Of a DNA stretch of 64,000 nucleotides, positions 10,736 to 21,400 are shown in pieces. Where the stretch lies: positions 310,001-374,000 of the forward strand of contig SIJG01000045.1 in NCBI GenBank assembly GCA_023374025.1. Reading direction: 5' to 3'. The DNA comes from Heterodera schachtii. Lineage: Eukaryota > Nematoda > Chromadorea > Rhabditida > Heteroderidae. Both the position numbers and the translations under genes were made by a program. The notes under the pieces were generated by a model. That model did no database searches and was not told where the DNA came from. It worked only from the letters and a program-made list of their open reading frames with translations. Numbering within the stretch: position 1 is the first letter of the stretch; the number at the start of each line of letters is the position of its first letter.

Positions 10736-11068
10736 GTACACGTAATTTGGCCCGTCAAATGTTTCCTCGGGGAGCAGGGCATTCTGTCGTTGCTTACCGA
10801 CATACGGGTGCTCTACCGTACGGCTACACTGTCGTGACCCTTACTGAGCCAAAAGCGTACGGGCTATGGCTAAGCGATAACGCCACAGATAAGGACGAGT
10901 ACAAGGGCAAGTTGCGAGGGATTACCCTGGCCTTTGGTGTGACCAGGAATAACCGACAAATAAATTTGTACGATGAATACCCCAGGCGCGGATATTTGTC
11001 GGTATAACCCTGACTTATATGTGAACCTGCACACAGATGAGGAATATGAACCCGAAATTATTCCATAA
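10729..11068 (+). pseudogene. Argonaute PIWI C-terminal end
   Basis: Open frame 10729-11007 reads ...RHTGALPYGYTVVTL and later GKLRGITLAFG and LYDEYPRRG. In nematode Argonautes the PIWI end has a G-T-x-x-P-x-x-Y-T-V block, then an L-x-x-I/L-T-x-A-x-x block and a final LY-x-A-x-EYAxRG block. A one-base loss near 10985 diverts the frame; the shifted frame continues as ADICRYN... and ends with an acidic tail at TAA 11066-11068, as in intact family members. Everything from 10796 on also belongs to the left inverted-repeat arm. Confidence 0.6.
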
Positions 11069-11790
11069 TTTCATTTTTATTTTTCAAATTATTTATTAAT
11101 TTTGTAATATTTGTCATATATTTCTACTTTTTTCACCTAAAATTTTTCCCAAAATACAATAATTTCATGAATATTTTTTGAACTCTTCGCTCGTTCTTTG
11201 TACTTGTTTTCATTTTGATATCGTGTTTGCATCCTTGGGTAAATCCTTAAAAATAAAAAAAACTTGTCCGAAAAGGTGAAGACTACAGTACCCTTAGCAA
11301 AAATATGCTCAGGCTAAGGAATCCAGATAATTTTCCTGCTAAGCTTTTGTTTCATATTCGTTTATCGGAGTCTTTTACCGTAGATCCCGTTGCACACATC
11401 CCTCGCACAGGTGTAGCAGCAGACGGACGAAGTTTTTTCGTGCAACCCATTCTAAGCCTTTAAGGCAATTAAAGCTTTGGCAGCCATTCAGTGGCTTTGA
11501 CACAAGGCCCTGTTTCCAATAGGGTAACAGGCAACCGGTACAAAAGACAGCTCGTACCCTGTTGTGAAACTCGTATAAAGTGAAAAAATTTTCAATATTA
11601 AGCCTATACTTGAGCATGTCTAAGCCTAAACATAAAGCAAATCAAAGCCTATGCCCAAGAAATCCTAAAGGCTGAAACCTAAAGCTCAGACTTAATCCTA
11701 AGTCGAAAGCCTATACCCAGGAAATCCTAAAAGCTGAAGCCGAAAACTCAGTCTTAAGTCTAAAGCTTATACCTAAGCAAGCCTAAAGCT
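10796..11790 (+). repeat. Left arm of near-perfect 1 kb inverted repeat
   Basis: Pairs with 12651-13646 in reverse orientation. Only a handful of differences were seen, including a one-base difference in an A/T run near 11250 and a two-base change near 11683. The arm begins inside the Argonaute PIWI tail and continues through its 3' flank into the GCCTAA-rich satellite. An 80-residue open frame inside the arm (11375-11617, minus) is mirrored at 12823-13065 and is not taken as a gene. Confidence 0.9.
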
Positions 11791-12640
11791 GAAGCCTATG
11801 CCCAAGAAATCCTAAAGGCTGAAACCTAAAGCTCAGACTTAATCCTAAGTCGAAAGCCTATACCCAGGAAATCCTAAAAGCTGAAGCCGAAAACTCAGTC
11901 TTAAGTCTAAAGCTTATACCTAAGCAAGCCTAAAGCTGAAGCCTATACCTAAGGAAGCCTAAAGCTGAAGCCTAAACCTAAGCAAGCCTAAGCCTAAAGC
12001 TGAAGCATATACCCAAGCAAGCCTAAACAAGCCTAAAGCTGATACTTCAGAAGCCTAAAGCAGAAGCCTAAACTTAAGCAAGCCAAAACCTAAGCCTGAA
12101 CAAACCTAAAGCTGAAGACATACCTAAGCAAGCCTAGGCCAAAAGCTGAAACAAATACCTAACCAAGACTAAAGCTGAAGCCTATACCAAAGCAAGTTGA
12201 AGCTATACTCAAGCAAACCTAAAGCTGATGCCTATGCCCAGCAAGTCTGTACCTAAGCAAGGTAAAACCTATACCTAAGCACGCTGAAGCCTAAGCCTAG
12301 ACCTAAGCAAGCCTAAAGCTGAAGCCTATGCCCAAGCAAGCCTATACCTAAGCAAGGTAAAACCTATACCTAAGCACGCTGAAGCCTAAACCTAGACCTA
12401 AGCAAGCCTCAAGCTGAAGCCTATACCTAAGCAAGGTAAAACCTATACCTAAGCACGCTGAAGCCTAAGCCTAGACCTAAGCAAGCCTAAATCTGAAGCC
12501 TATGCCAAGCAAGCCTAAAAGCTAAGTCCTCGTCCAAAGCATAGTCCTAAGACTAAGCCTAAAGAAATCAGCCTAAAGCTCAGTCCTAAGCCTAAGCCTA
12601 ACATACGCATTGTACGAGTTCCCTTGGCATAGGCTTAGGC
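11640..12640. repeat. GCCTAA-rich satellite in the inverted-repeat spacer
   Basis: A degenerate satellite built from phrases such as AAGCAAGCCTAAAGCTGAAG and CCTATACCTAAGCAAGG, with units of roughly 28-45 bp. The hexamer GCCTAA, complement of the nematode telomere unit TTAGGC, recurs throughout. A 147 bp block is tandemly duplicated nearly exactly (11645-11791 and 11792-11938). Around 12605-12640 the orientation turns to TTAGGC on the + strand as the right arm begins. Confidence 0.8.
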
Positions 12641-12650
12641 TTAGGACTGA

Positions 12651-13646
12651 GCTTTAGGCTTGCTTAGGTATAAGCTTTAGACTTAAGACTGAGTTTTCGG
12701 CTTCAGCTTTTAGGATTTCCTGGGTATAGGCTTTCGACTTAGGATTAAGTCTGAGTATTAGGTTTCAGCCTTTAGGATTTCTTGGGCATAGGCTTTGATT
12801 TGCTTTATGTTTAGGCTTAGACATGCTCAAGTATAGGCTTAATATTGAAAATTTTTTCACTTTATACGAGTTTCACAACAGGGTACGAGCTGTCTTTTGT
12901 ACCGGTTGCCTGTTACCCTATTGGAAACAGGGCCTTGTGTCAAAGCCACTGAATGGCTGCCAAAGCTTTAATTGCCTTAAAGGCTTAGAATGGGTTGCAC
13001 GAAAAAACTTCGTCCGTCTGCTGCTACACCTGTGCGAGGGATGTGTGCAACGGGATCTACGGTAAAAGACTCCGATAAACGAATATGAAACAAAAGCTTA
13101 GCAGGAAAATTATCTGGATTCCTTAGCCTGAGCATATTTTTGCTAAGGGTACTGTAGTCTTCACCTTTTCGGACAAGTTTTTTTTTTATTTTTAAGGATT
13201 TACCCAAGGATGCAAACACGATATCAAAATGAAAACAAGTACAAAGAACGAGCGAAGAGTTCAAAAAATATTCATGAAATTATTGTATTTTGGGAAAAAT
13301 TTTAGGTGAAAAAAGTAGAAATATATGACAAATATTACAAAATTAATAAATAATTTGAAAAATAAAAATGAAATTATGGAATAATTTCGGGTTCATATTC
13401 CTCATCTGTGTGCAGGTTCACATATAAGTCAGGGTTATACCGACAAATATCCGCGCCTGGGGTATTCATCGTACAAATTTATTTGTCGGTTATTCCTGGT
13501 CACACCAAAGGCCAGGGTAATCCCTCGCAACTTGCCCTTGTACTCGTCCTTATCTGTGGCGTTATCGCTTAGCCATAGCCCGTACGCTTTTGGCTCAGTA
13601 AGGGTCACGACAGTGTAGCCGTACGGTAGAGCACCCGTATGTCGGT
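12651..13646 (-). repeat. Right arm of near-perfect 1 kb inverted repeat
   Basis: Reverse complement of 10796-11790. It carries a second, inverted copy of the Argonaute PIWI tail (13646 down to about 13374). Its outer edge at 13646 is also an abrupt change from GC-rich gene-like DNA to AT-rich DNA; the left arm at the same point continues into Argonaute sequence. Its inner edge meets the border between the two copies of the 147 bp block in the left arm. Confidence 0.9.
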
Positions 13647-16230
13647 TAAAAATAATTAACTTTAATTTCAATAAAAATTATCTTTTTTTGTTAAATATTA
13701 AATTAATTCAAAACGAATTCGTAGTAAAAAGTAAATGTTAACAAATTATATTGAAAATTTTTATTACGAATTTCAAATATTGTCGTGTTCTTTTCAAAAA
13801 TATAATTACCAACCTTACTTTTTAATAAAGGGACTAATTGTTCTTCAAATTTTATTTAAACCATCTAAACCTATTCTAAAAAGATTACGCTAAATAAAAT
13901 ATTAAAAAACACGGACAGTAAACTGTGACACAATAATTGAGAAATTATTTATAAAAAATGAAATAATACAAAAAAATAGGTTTAATAACTACTGAAAACA
14001 AAGTATAATTGCCACGACAAAAGATTGCATGCACTTGCAATTATTGCTATATTTGTAACATTTAAAAAAATTTACCATTTTAACCCATATAAATAAAATA
14101 AATAAAAATTAAATATTATATTTTATTTTGTTTCGATCGAATTCATGTAAAAAAAATTTAATGAAGAAAACGTTGGAAAATAACTTTGCTAGCAAAATTT
14201 TATTTTCACTAATTTCAAATGGATAAGAATGGTGAATGAAAATTCAATGGATTTGTTTTGGCGAACTGTCGCCCCTATTGCCATTATATTATTTAAATTT
14301 TAATGTGTTAACTAATGTGAGGAAACGCAATGTTAATGCCCATAACCTGTGAGCTGACAAATGATGCAAAAGAATTGTATTTAATTTTTAAAAATTTTTT
14401 TTTATTATTTATATTAAGAGTAAATATTAAAGACCTCAACTCCTCATGACCTGATGTCGATTTTTTTTTTACAATTCTATTGAATGTTTGTAATTTTGTT
14501 AGGTTAAATACATTTTTATTTTTGTTGAGAAAATTTTTCTATTTATAAAACTTTTCTCGTATAGAAAATTTTTTTTAAAGTTTATACTTTTCAATTTTAA
14601 TTCATTTGTTTTTAATTATTTTTTACGCAAATAATTTATTGTTTTTCTTTAAATGCGCGCATTTAATTGTTTGTTGTTTACCATTTACCACAATATATTT
14701 TCATTGTTACAATTAACACATCAAAAAAAGAATGGAATTTTTCCTATAAATAAAATCAAAAAAAAATAAATTATATTTTTTAGAAAATAACTTTGATAAT
14801 GGTCCCAAATTTGTTGAAACCCTTCTCATATTTACATTGCTGAAAAGGAAGAATTCTCCCTTAAATAAAATTAAAATTTCTGTATGATACGACTAAATTC
14901 ACTCACAAAAGTTTTAAATATTTTTTTAGATTTTAAAAATGGTGCAACAAACCTTTCAAACCCTTCTCATTTTTGCTATTGTTTTCCTTGTGCTTTTTGG
15001 CAAAGTAATTCCGATATTAAAATTTCAGGGATTTTTGAACAGCCGAACGCATGATTTAATTTGGAAGCCTTACGGACATTTGCGGACAATCTCATTTGTC
15101 AGGAAAAATTTAAAAAATCTTTAAAATAGTTAAAAATTTAAAACTTGAATAAAAGATTTGGCTTTGTTAGTACGTCTCTTCTAAATTTCAGAGAAAATTC
15201 GGGGACAGGAAATTTTAAAATTTTTATGATTTTTTATTTTTTGCGAAATTGTCTGCAAATGTTCCACTGCAATTTCCAAAACATGATCCGACAATTTTTA
15301 TTAATTGTTACAACTCTCCCACTCAATCTTTATTTCTTTCCTAATTAGAAATAAAATCAATTTCCTGAAGCTTCTATAAAAATAAATATTTGATTTTATT
15401 TTCATTGAGGTCATTAATTAGAAGAAGCGATAATGGAGAAGTGAAGTGCATAGAAAGTGAACCGATATGATGTATTCGTTTGAACTGAAATGTTTTTTAA
15501 TGCTTTTTATTACTTAAAATATATTTTTTAAAAATTTGATAATTTATTTCAAAAAAAAAAATTAAAACATAAATAGAAATAAATAATTTAATGCATAATA
15601 TTTAAATTTTGTGAGCAGAGATCAAACCCCTTAAACTTAAACTAATTGACCTTATGGTTCTGTGCCAGAATTGATCACCCAAAGAAACTAATCAGAAATT
15701 TTTATGGCCAAAATTAATAATAAATTAAATTAATTATGTCAAAGTTATATACGTATAAAGTTAGAATATCTATTTTTCAAATTTTTTAAAAAAATTATTT
15801 GATATACATTTATTGTATTACATGATTCTCAGCAATTCCGAATATTTTATGGGATGTAAAAAAATTAAATGTCATCATAAAATTTTTTTTACCACATTTC
15901 TCAGATTTAAGAAACTTCACAAACACCGACAGAAAGTGACATTTAATTATTTTGGAATTAATGTCGGTAATTCAATAAAATTTACAGCTGCTGAATTTTT
16001 TTTTCATTTCTTATTCAAATTGCTTCATTGTAACCATTAATCAAAATTTAATTGCCATATGGAATAATGTAAATTTGCGGTAAAAAGAAAAGCGTACCAA
16101 AAGATCATAAACATTTTAAATTCAGAAAAATAATTAAATTGTAAGGTGAATGAATGTAGGCTTTTTTCAGCCAATTTCATTATTGTAATTAACTTTGGCA
16201 AGGCATTAAATAAAACTAAATTTAAAAAAT
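13647..16230. other. AT-rich intergenic DNA upstream of the receptor gene
   Basis: Mostly AT-rich DNA with long T tracts. Short open frames at 14939, 15145 and 15813 have no recognisable domains; the first two overlap a fold-back structure. A patch at about 14216-14345 contains TTTTGGCGAACTGT, which recurs (as TTTGGCGAACTGT) near 18808. Confidence 0.5.
15044..15290. repeat. Imperfect fold-back repeat
   Basis: The segment 15044-15100 and the reverse complement of about 15240-15290 share ATTGTCYGCAAATGT followed by a looser match ending in ATCATG. It could be a decayed MITE. No target duplication was found. Confidence 0.4.
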
Positions 16231-16237
16231 CAAATGA

Positions 16238-17736
16238 ATGAGACAGCGAAGAAATGGTATCATTAAAATGAAATCATTTTTAAATAATTTTAATTTAGTT
16301 TTATTTGGCCTTCAAAGATGTCCATCCCAGCTGGTCAATAATTAGATGCGCACTGACTTATGGACTGATCGCTTCACTTGGAATCATTTTGAATTCTTCT
16401 GTCATTCTTGTGACTTTGTTAACAAAGTAAGTGTAAGCCTTGGCAATAAAATGAAATTTTAATTTTTTGAAAAACCTTAATTAGGTCATTACGTGGCACC
16501 GTCAATTACCTTTTGGCACTTTGTTCCCTTTTCGAATTGGTTCATCAAACTGGCCATTTTTTTTTGTGTACACCGCATTTTCTGGACAGAATTTCATTGA
16601 GTTTCGTCTGGCAACAAAAATTCTTTTCATTCCTGTGATTGGAATTGGTAATTAATTCTTTTTAAATAAGCATAAAAATTCAAAATTATTAAAAATATGC
16701 ATTAAGGCGGAAATACTCCAACGATGCTTTTCACTGGCATTGACCGACTGATCGGAATTGCTTTTTTTGAAATGTGAACCAAGATAAATTCAACTAATTT
16801 TTAATTATAGTTATTTTTAGTCACAATAAGTTGAAAACGCGACTGTATCTGGCAATGATTACTGTCATTACCGTGTCATATGGATGCCTTTTCTCTGTTG
16901 TGAATTGCCAACAAGCAAAACCGGACGATGATCTAATGGTCACTGGCTCATATATAAATACCTTAAAGGTATTAATTAAAATTTTTCGTAATTCTGATGT
17001 ATTTCAAAATATTTTTGCGAATATTTTAAATGCGATTTTTCAGGGAATGTCTCAGTTTGGTCCAATAACTCTTTTGCTTACTTCAATGACTTTTATCATT
17101 TATCTCTTTCTTGGCATTACAATACGTGTGAAAGCATCAGGTAAAAACATACTAAATATGATACATCCTGGTACTTTTTACATTTATTTCTGTGCTTTTG
17201 TTTACTGATTTTGTGGGGCCTACGCTTCTTGCCTAGTCCGACTAGAATTTTTTTTTTTTGGAAATTTCAATGAATTTTTGAAGGAATTGATTAAAATTAA
17301 TAAAAATTTCCTAATAATTTTTTTAGGTTTGCCGTCCGCTGATTCGTTCAATCGTCGCACTTTTCGTGCCCTTTTTTGGATTATCACCGTGAATATCGGC
17401 GGGTCTTTTGTCACAACAATTGCTTACTTTCTTTTATCTCCCTTAATTGATTCTCCAGTCATTGCTTTTTACTGCGGTTTAATTTCCGCTATTCCTTGGA
17501 ACATTGCCTCAACATCAAACGGACCAATTTTATATTTTACGAGGTCATTTCTTTCTTTTTTTTTAAAGTGTTTCTTTAATTTTAGTACGGAATATCGACA
17601 GGCATTTGAAAAGGAATTTCCATTTGTGTTCAAACGAACTCCCAACCAAAATCAAGTTGCACCTCAACAAAATGGACCTCCTGTACGCTTTATCTCATCA
17701 CAATCAAAAAGATTAACAGTTGTCAACCATAAATGA
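16238..17736 (+). CDS. Srsx-like seven-transmembrane chemoreceptor, one frameshift
   Basis: Nematode serpentine receptor, expected in the sensory neuron membrane and coupled to G proteins. Exons by eye: 16299 (or 16318)-16426, 16485-16647, 16707-16773, 16821-16968, 17044-17140, 17327-17543, 17586-17736, with matching phases; about 320 residues. TM1 is ALTYGLIASLGIILN; exon 3 carries TGIDRLIGIAFF, the Srsx counterpart of the DRY region; TM5 and TM6 lie in exons 5-6; TM7 ends near NGPILYF before EYRQAF. The first exon is uncertain: ATG 16238-16256 spliced to 16318 keeps frame. Exon 2 is broken: from the run of nine Ts (16557-16565) the conserved VYTAFSGQNF frame is off by one, and adding one T would restore it. 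This is either a recent pseudogene mutation or a sequence error. AATAAA at 17824. Codon use is AT-rich, unlike the cyclin. Confidence 0.75.
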
Positions 17737-17939
17737 AATTTATTATCTATTTTTTAGACTTCAATTTCTAAATTAATTAATTATTAATATTTAATTTTTT
17801 TTTAAACAAATTTATTCATAATCAATAAATATTTTGTATCCAATTTTTCGTAAACAACTTAGAATCATTTTGTTTCTCATGAATAGTGCGAGGATTTTTA
17901 GTTTTTTAACTATTTTTTCTGCTTCTTTGTTTTTATGAG

Positions 17940-18110
17940 AAATGCACAAAAAACACATTCTTGAAAGGCAGAACTTTTAGCCACTAGACCAAACATGCAC
18001 ATTAGTAACGGCTTTAAATGAAATAAATAATTTAATTTTTATCTCCAAAATCTCCTTCTTCACCAATTTCCTTCTCTTTTCTCATCCAGTGCTTATTAAA
18101 TGATTTATTA
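17940..18110 (-). repeat. SINE/MITE-like repeat with tRNA-type A box
   Basis: Read on the minus strand it contains TTTGGTCTAGTGGCTAA, close to a tRNA A box. It is a relative of the interior of the hAT-type element at 41.5 kb: both share AAATGAAATAAATAATT, then CACCAATT, CTCTTTTCTCATCCAG and GTGCTTATT in the same order. This copy lacks the GGGACCGGGA-rich ends and a block of about 14 bases. Confidence 0.6.
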
Positions 18111-18149
18111 CTTAATAAAAAAGATTGCAATTGAAGGAAAAATTTAAAA

Positions 18150-18465
18150 ATCGTTGTTTTAAAGTTAAAATAGGTGAAGAATTATCAGAAAGTTTCGAAA
18201 TGTTCTCGGGAGTGCCCCAGGGAATTGTCCTAGGGTCATTACTCTTTTAATTTTTATAAATGATCTACAACCCTTTATTGCAAATGAAGCGGCATAAGTT
18301 GGCATAAAAATGTATGCGGACGTGTTAAATTATATTATGCCAATAAAAATGACGGAAATTTTAAATCAAAGAATAGTAAAAAACTGAAATAACCTTCCTG
18401 TGTTGCGGTGCATAATAAGGCAAAGGAATTCAAGGGTTTGCTAAAAGCAATGAGTTCTGAGTAGG
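18150..18465 (+). pseudogene. Non-LTR retrotransposon reverse transcriptase relic
   Basis: Frame pieces read VKIGEELSESFEMFSGVPQG then IVLGSLLF, the conserved RT block before the FINDL step, which follows one frame away as LIFINDLQ. Further on, KMYADVLNY is a damaged form of the catalytic YADD box, the second D being changed. The end reads KAKEFKGLLKA, like the C-terminal tail of Jockey/CR1-type elements, so sequence between the two parts has been lost. Several frameshifts and stops make it inactive. Confidence 0.75.
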
Positions 18466-18499
18466 AAATTTTTTGTGCCACATTTTACATTACATCTAA

Positions 18500-21400
18500 T
18501 AATCATCTGTAAATTTTATAACTTTTGAATTATTTTTATTTCACTTTTATTACATCATTTTGTGTTTTAATTTGATCATTTTTTTATTTATTGTTGCTTT
18601 TTAGCAACATATAAGCGCACTAATGTGCCTTTTATTTTGCTCGATAAATTAAATTTTCTCAATGCCATTAAATTTGCTCAGAACCAAAAAGCAATAATAT
18701 AATAACAATGATTTTTGACCAAATGTGTCAAAAATGGACCGATTTATTGTCTGCTCCAGCTTTTGTTCCCATCTGCATTTGAATGATAATAATCATTATG
18801 GCCAATGTTTGGCGAACTGTGCCGATTTTGTAGGGACCCACGCGTTTGGGCGTTTGGGCGCTGGCGTTGGGCGCCAAAAAATATATATATAAATTCGAAT
18901 AATTTGGTAAATCAAAAAAACTTTTTATTCAATATAAAAAAATAATAAATAAATTGACATATTTTCAAATATTTTTAGTTAATAATTTTCATATGGCTTC
19001 AAAAATTGAAACAAAAAAACAACAAGTGAAGCTTCCTCACGGTGGACATCTTTACACATTCGATAAGCCTATACTCTCCATTATAATTTTGGGTAGCAAT
19101 TTGTAAAATTATCATGAAAAATATGAAATTCAACAATTCATTCTTTGTGGATCATTAACATTTTTATAATTCCATTTAATTATTTTTAAATTTATGAGTT
19201 GATCAAATAGAGTTATTTTTAACAAATTATTTCACTAAGAATTTTATTTATTTCAGTTGGTATTTGGGTTTTCAATTAGTTTTTTTTGCTTTTATAAGTA
19301 TTTTCCAGCTTTGCAAATAGGTTATTAGCTTTTACTTTTATACAATTATGAGTAAGTGTTCCAAAATTTTCTAAAAATCAAATATTTAATTCTCACATTT
19401 TTTCACATGCTGCATCAACAAAAATTGCACTCATATCCAACTCCAAACAAATGGGATTTTACTTCATCAAGCCAAAAATGGTGCGGCTTATTAAAATCCA
19501 TGAATATAACATTTTCTCTTTCATTGCAAGTTCAATCAATTCGAAAATGTGTAATATATTTTATTTAAGATAACTTTTTCTTATTTATGTTATTGTTGCT
19601 TTTATTTTAAAAAACTATTATTATTTTCTAAAAATAAAAAATTTTATAAGGAATTATTTTATTTGGGATTAACATTATTTGTATCTTTTCAAAAAATTTT
19701 TTGTTAAATTCATATAAAAGACAAGTATTTTAAAAATAACAAATCTTATTACATACGAGTGTATTTGTTTGGCCAGTTACCTATCGGCTCGTTTTAGGAG
19801 ACTTGATCTGAATAGTCTGTATTTAAATATGCTTGTATACATTTGTATCTTTTACATACAAAATAAATGTGTCATCGGCACTGTACCAGATTTCCGTCTA
19901 TGATGTTTTAGAGAGCAATTATTTAGAAATGGTGTATATCTTTTTAATTCTTCTTTCTTTTAATTTATTTTTAAAATCCATTCTCATTCTTTTATTTTAG
20001 ATTAAGTTATTTTTAAATAAAGTTATGCTTTTCTTGGATTGATAAAAACATATTTTAATATTTTATTTTAAATTTCACTTAAATATTCATATATAGTTTA
20101 ATGAATAATTGCATGGGTTTAATGTATATTATATTATCAGTTCCATTAATTCTTATTATAGTTTTTTACATTTATAATTTATGATTCAAATTTCTATTTA
20201 ATGGAGAGTAAATTAATTTATATTTTCCTAATTTCCTTGCATTGGTTTTCTTTTGGTATTTAGGATAATTCATGTTCAATAGTATGCAAATTTATATATA
20301 AAATTTTGTCTAAATTTTTAAATTCACAATAATTATTGAACGTTTTTACTTCCATAATTATTATCATTTTGATTTGTATTTTTGGTTCTTTAATGTAGTC
20401 ATTTAATTTTAGAATATTGTGTTTTAATATTAAGGTATTCTTGTCAACTTGTACACCACATTTACTTTCTTATTGTTGTTAATTATTTTAAAATAAAATT
20501 TACCAGAGGCTTTAAACGCTATGAATTAACTTTTTAATTTATTAATAGTTTAAGAAATTTCTAAAATTTTGAATTGGTAACATGCCTTTAATATAATATA
20601 ACATAACATATTCAATAACGGTTAAATTAATTAGGCATAAGTAAATCCCATTTTAATAAATTATTATAGAATTAATGGACTATTAAATTTGTCTTATTTA
20701 TTAACAGTAATATGTAAATATTAAATTTTCAATTCGTCTTATCGATAAATGTTTTAATATTATCTTACAAAATCATCGCAGAATTAATTTTTTATTTACT
20801 CCTATTTCTATTAAATAGTAATGATCATGATTTTAGTTTATGTATTCTATTTTTAATAAATTTGCAAATAATCTTTTTGAAAATAATATTTATAAAATTT
20901 AGAACACCTAATATTCAAATACAATATAACAAAAGTTTATCTTTTATAAATTGATACCAACAATAGCAGATAAAAATGTAAACAATATAAATTAATGGAT
21001 ATTTATTCTCCTATAATTAAATTAATCTGAAATAATTAAATGATTGGTCACCAGCGCGGTAGCATAGGTTGTGAGTACAATTTTTTTTAAATTTTAATTA
21101 TTTATAAAGATAAATAGTTAGAAGCAGTAAATGTTTGGCATGTCTTGCCTTTTTCTATAATCTTGACTCAAACAGATTCAATTTCAAAAGTTCAGTTTTA
21201 CACTATAAATTTAAAGGTTAATATATTTTTATTTCTAATAAATCCAGAATAATTAAATTATACATAATATTCTTATTTAAAATTGTTTTTACTAGAGATC
21301 GGAATTTATTAGGAGTTTGATAAAAAATTATATATCTTTTTAAAATTTTAAATGTATACCCTACCCAATATTTCATTAATATAAAGTAATAATATATCTT

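Larger units (their letters stand above)
9513..11068 (+). pseudogene. Argonaute relic (PAZ, MID and PIWI C-terminal end)
   Basis: Argonautes bind small RNAs and direct silencing. This copy contains, in order, a PAZ domain (9570-9986), a linker (10028-10140), MID-like sequence (10147-10733) and the extreme PIWI end (about 10750-11068). The reading frame is broken several times: a 29 bp insertion in PAZ (9841-9869), an in-frame TGA at 10141, a +1 shift at about 10567, a stop at 10733 and a one-base loss near 10985. The central PIWI part, where the catalytic residues would lie, is absent, and so is the N-terminal domain. One ordinary intron remains (9984-10027). Some breaks could be undetected introns, but the missing PIWI core argues for a dead copy. 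The 3' end continues into an inverted repeat. Confidence 0.7.

Noticed and set aside
11375..13065. A pair of identical 80-residue genes (11375-11617 minus and 12823-13065 plus)
   Set aside because: They are mirror images in the inverted-repeat arms, have no recognisable domain and lie in the relic's 3' flank.
10600..13670. Head-to-head telomere fusion as the origin of the inverted repeat
   Set aside because: The telomere-like hexamers run GCCTAA then TTAGGC toward the right, the reverse of what two fused chromosome ends would give.
14939..15348. Two small frames as a secreted or membrane protein gene
   Set aside because: The hydrophobic residues come from T tracts, and the second half lies in an imperfect fold-back repeat.
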